Shown: positions 59,057 through 64,000 of the stretch, one piece after another
Numbering within the stretch: position 1 is the stretch's first letter
Layout: every line of letters begins with the position of its first letter
Origin: JACQGZ01 sp036004665
GTDB lineage: Bacteria; Sysuimicrobiota; Sysuimicrobiia; Sysuimicrobiales; Humicultoraceae
Length of the DNA stretch: 64,000 nucleotides
Reading direction: 5' to 3'
Assembly: GCA_036004665.1 (NCBI GenBank)
Contig: DASYRG010000008.1
Span: 121,433 to 185,432, forward strand
Program-made: the position numbers and the translations under genes
The notes under the pieces: generated by a model
The model's database searches: none
The model's input: the letters and a program-made list of their open reading frames with translations, nothing else
Told to the model about the DNA's origin: nothing

Positions 59057-59227
59057 CGTTGCTCGTACCTCCCTGGATTCGCGGCCCGCGAACTAAGGCT
59101 CGCCCCGCGACATTTGTATTCTGAATTCTGAGTTCGTAGCACAATTCTAGATTAGCAAGTCACCATATTGTGGTAAATACCCTGCAATGCTACGTTGATT
59201 AGCGGAAATGGCCTGCGGAGGTGAAGA
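59057..59227 (+). promoter_or_regulatory. AT-rich divergent control region between GntR gene and ferredoxin gene
   Basis: The GC content drops sharply over 59108-59195. It contains a direct repeat ATTCTGAATTCTGA, an inverted ACCA-TATTG-TGGT (59162-59174), and several TA-rich blocks that could be -10 elements on both strands. No single promoter pair is convincing. The ferredoxin Shine-Dalgarno GGAGGTGAAG (59217-59226) ends it. Confidence 0.45.
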
Positions 59228-59596
59228 ATGACCTACATTATCGCCGAGCCGTGCATAGGGGTCAAAGACCGGTCCTGTGTGGAGGTCTGTCCGGTCGACT
59301 GCATCTATGAGCACGTCGAGGAGGTCGGTGGCTATGTGGTCCCCGATCCCTCAACCGGGGCGGGCGTGGACAAGCAGGTGATCCCGCGGGGCGAGTCGGT
59401 GCACATCCCTCCCGAGGGCTTTCCCAAAGAGACGCTGAACGCCCAGCTCTGGATCCACCCCGAGGAGTGCATCGACTGCGGCGCCTGCGAGTCGGTCTGC
59501 CCCGTGACGGCGATCTTCGCCGAGGCGGATACGCCCGACCAGTGGAAGAACTTCATCCCGCTGCAGTACCAGGCGTTCGGGCTACAGCCGAAGTAA
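59228..59596 (+). CDS. 7Fe-type ferredoxin (3Fe-4S/4Fe-4S)
   Basis: 122 residues. First cluster cysteines in EPCIGVKDRSCVEVCPVDCI and second in CIDCGACESVCP. The pattern C-7-C-3-C-3-C and the pair C-2-C-2-C-3-C matches seven-iron or eight-iron ferredoxins like FdxA; whether the first cluster is 3Fe or 4Fe cannot be read. An insertion of about 35 residues (VVPDPSTGAGVDKQVIPRGE region) separates the halves. GGAGGTGAAG precedes ATG 59228. Small soluble electron carrier; the mRNA ends with the hairpin at 59601-59665. Confidence 0.93.
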   Translation: MTYIIAEPCIGVKDRSCVEVCPVDCIYEHVEEVGGYVVPDPSTGAGVDKQVIPRGESVHIPPEGFPKETLNAQLWIHPEECIDCGACESVCPVTAIFAEADTPDQWKNFIPLQYQAFGLQPK

Positions 59597-59600
59597 CCAA

Positions 59601-59665
59601 GCGAAGACCGAGTCCTCCTCAAACCGAACTACGGGATCACGGTTTGTGTCGGGCTCGGTCTTCGC
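59601..59665 (+). other. 3'-end two-storey hairpin element, copy 2
   Basis: Starts 4 nt after the ferredoxin stop. Outer stem GCGAAGACCGAG (59601-59612) with CTCGGTCTTCGC (59654-59665), extended by three more pairs; internal loop TCCT/TGTC; inner stem CAAACCG/CGGTTTG; apical loop AACTACGGGATCA. No T-tract. Matches copy 1 (28162-28225) and copy 3 in core, with a different outer stem. Confidence 0.8.
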
Positions 59666-59714
59666 GTGTCACTGTGGCCAGGCTCTAGTCGCCGCCTGCG
59701 TTCTGTAACGTAAT

Positions 59715-59780
59715 GGCCGGGGCACGCACTCGACGGAGCCGTATCCTGTGGTTCGGTTCAGGAGAGTGCGTGCCCCGGCC
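59715..59780 (-). other. 3'-end two-storey hairpin element, copy 3
   Basis: On the minus strand, 5 nt after the lon stop. Outer stem of 17 perfect bp, GGCCGGGGCACGCACTC (59780-59764) with its complement (59731-59715); internal loop TCCT/CGTC; inner stem GAACCG/CGGCTC with one A-C mismatch; apical loop AACCACAGGATA. Its core runs in the lon orientation. No T-tract. Confidence 0.8.
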
Positions 59781-59785
59781 TTATG

Positions 59786-62245
<2,460 letters not shown>

Positions 62246-62332
62246 ACAGCCTCCAGTCTAGGTTGCGGTCGAAACCGTTGGGCTTTCAGAACGTACACTT
62301 GATAGAACGAATCTCGTCACACATTGTTCCCA

Positions 62333-62408
62333 GAATGAAAACAGGGGACGCGTCCGCCCCCTCATGTCGTCCGTCGTTGCCCGTCGGACACTAACTTCTC
62401 GTATTATA
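62333..62408 (-). promoter_or_regulatory. lon leader: -10 element plus terminator-like hairpin
   Basis: On the minus strand, TATAAT at 62408-62403, then GTCCG/CGGAC hairpin (62389-62369) and a GGGGGCG/CGTCCCC hairpin (62361-62344; one G-T pair, loop GACG) followed by TGTTTTCATTC. This last structure looks like an intrinsic terminator. Either it ends the clpX transcript, with lon having a promoter nearer its ATG, or it attenuates lon from the upstream -10. No good -35 is visible for the TATAAT. Confidence 0.5.
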
Positions 62409-62444
62409 CCTTACCCCTCCTTAGGACGCCGGCTTCTTCTGGCC

Positions 62445-63722
<1,278 letters not shown>

Positions 63723-63812
63723 AACTCGCTCGAGAAACCGGGGTTGTGCCCTGCGAAGGTGGCCTGGATACAGGGATTATCGACCCCTGAACCCGACCGC
63801 TTTAACTGGATG

Positions 63813-64000
63813 TTACACCCGTTTACGGATGACGTCATCGATGATGCCGTAATCCTTCCCCTGGTCGGCCGACATGATGTAATCGCGCTCGGTGTCGTCC
63901 TGGATGCGTTTCATCGGCTGCCCGGTGTGGAGGACCAGGATTTCGTTCAACCGCTCGCGCATGCGCAGGATTTCCCGGGCGGCGATGTCAATATCGGTAG
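63813..64000 (-). CDS. clpP: ClpP protease subunit (C-terminal part)
   Basis: 62 C-terminal residues run off the window end on the minus strand. IAAREILRMRERLNEIL, HTGQP, DTERDYIMSA and YGIIDDVI are standard ClpP C-terminal segments (handle helix and final strands), ending RKRV at stop TAA 63815-63813. The catalytic Ser and His lie outside the window; the Asp-containing region (DTERDYIMSADQ) is visible. ClpP assembles with ClpX downstream; clpP-clpX-lon is a common order. Confidence 0.95.
   Translation of the reverse strand, partial: TDIDIAAREILRMRERLNEILVLHTGQPMKRIQDDTERDYIMSADQGKDYGIIDDVIRKRV

Overview
This 64 kb, GC-rich, gene-dense window looks like chromosome from an uncultured diderm bacterium with a Terrabacteria-like regulatory style. 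The outer membrane is implied by an LptF-type permease, LptC, OstA/LptA and an LptD-like barrel in one operon. The Firmicutes/Actinobacteria-like side is seen in a Bacillus-type SOS box (GAAC-N4-GTT) at recA and lexA, a T-box riboswitch before valS, RNase Y, and LL-diaminopimelate aminotransferase. A deep-branching candidate phylum (CSP1-3/Sysuimicrobiota-like) would fit, but I cannot prove the lineage by reading alone. No prophage, IS element, CRISPR array or rRNA was seen.

Layout. 1-1435: pseudouridine catabolism (psuK end, psuG). 1477-4153: RodZ-like, CinA, ThpR. 4251-12594: a DNA-repair block: LexA-controlled recA, recX, a fused UvrD-type helicase/Fe-S nuclease, an SbcD/YhaO-type nuclease and its YhaN-type ATPase with a membrane hairpin. 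12610-19381: rny, ymdB, a PHP phosphoesterase, then selA-selB. 19385-25699: a secreted protein on the minus strand, tRNA-Sec (UCA anticodon), then the Lpt operon. 25743-30006: exported proteins, a subtilase and a methyltransferase. 30137-38491: mutS, mutL, miaA, dapL, hflX. 38488-45222: a catabolic operon for a small di- or tricarboxylate (ICL/PEP-mutase lyase, fumarate-reductase-like flavoprotein, PrpF isomerase, TctC binding protein, TctA-TctB fusion permease). 45228-47759: lexA divergent from a Xer recombinase and two small genes. 47890-49116: a DUF2652/SRPBCC protein. 49077-54835 (minus): a phenylacetate-type beta-oxidation cluster (thiolase, 3-hydroxyacyl-CoA dehydrogenase, three crotonases). 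54853-59056 (minus): SPOR protein, valS with T-box, GntR regulator. 59228-64000: a 7Fe-type ferredoxin, then lon, clpX and the end of clpP on the minus strand.

Two signals stand out. First, three 3'-end hairpins (28162-28225, 59601-59665, 59715-59780) share the same two-storey architecture, apical loop and internal loop, while their long outer stems differ. Each lies 4-16 nt after a stop codon in the gene's own orientation and none has a U-tract. I know of no described family matching them. Second, two genes (rny and hflX) have no canonical start where their families begin, but each has an AUC codon 5-9 nt behind a strong Shine-Dalgarno. Several other genes here also seem to use near-cognate starts (CUG or ACG).
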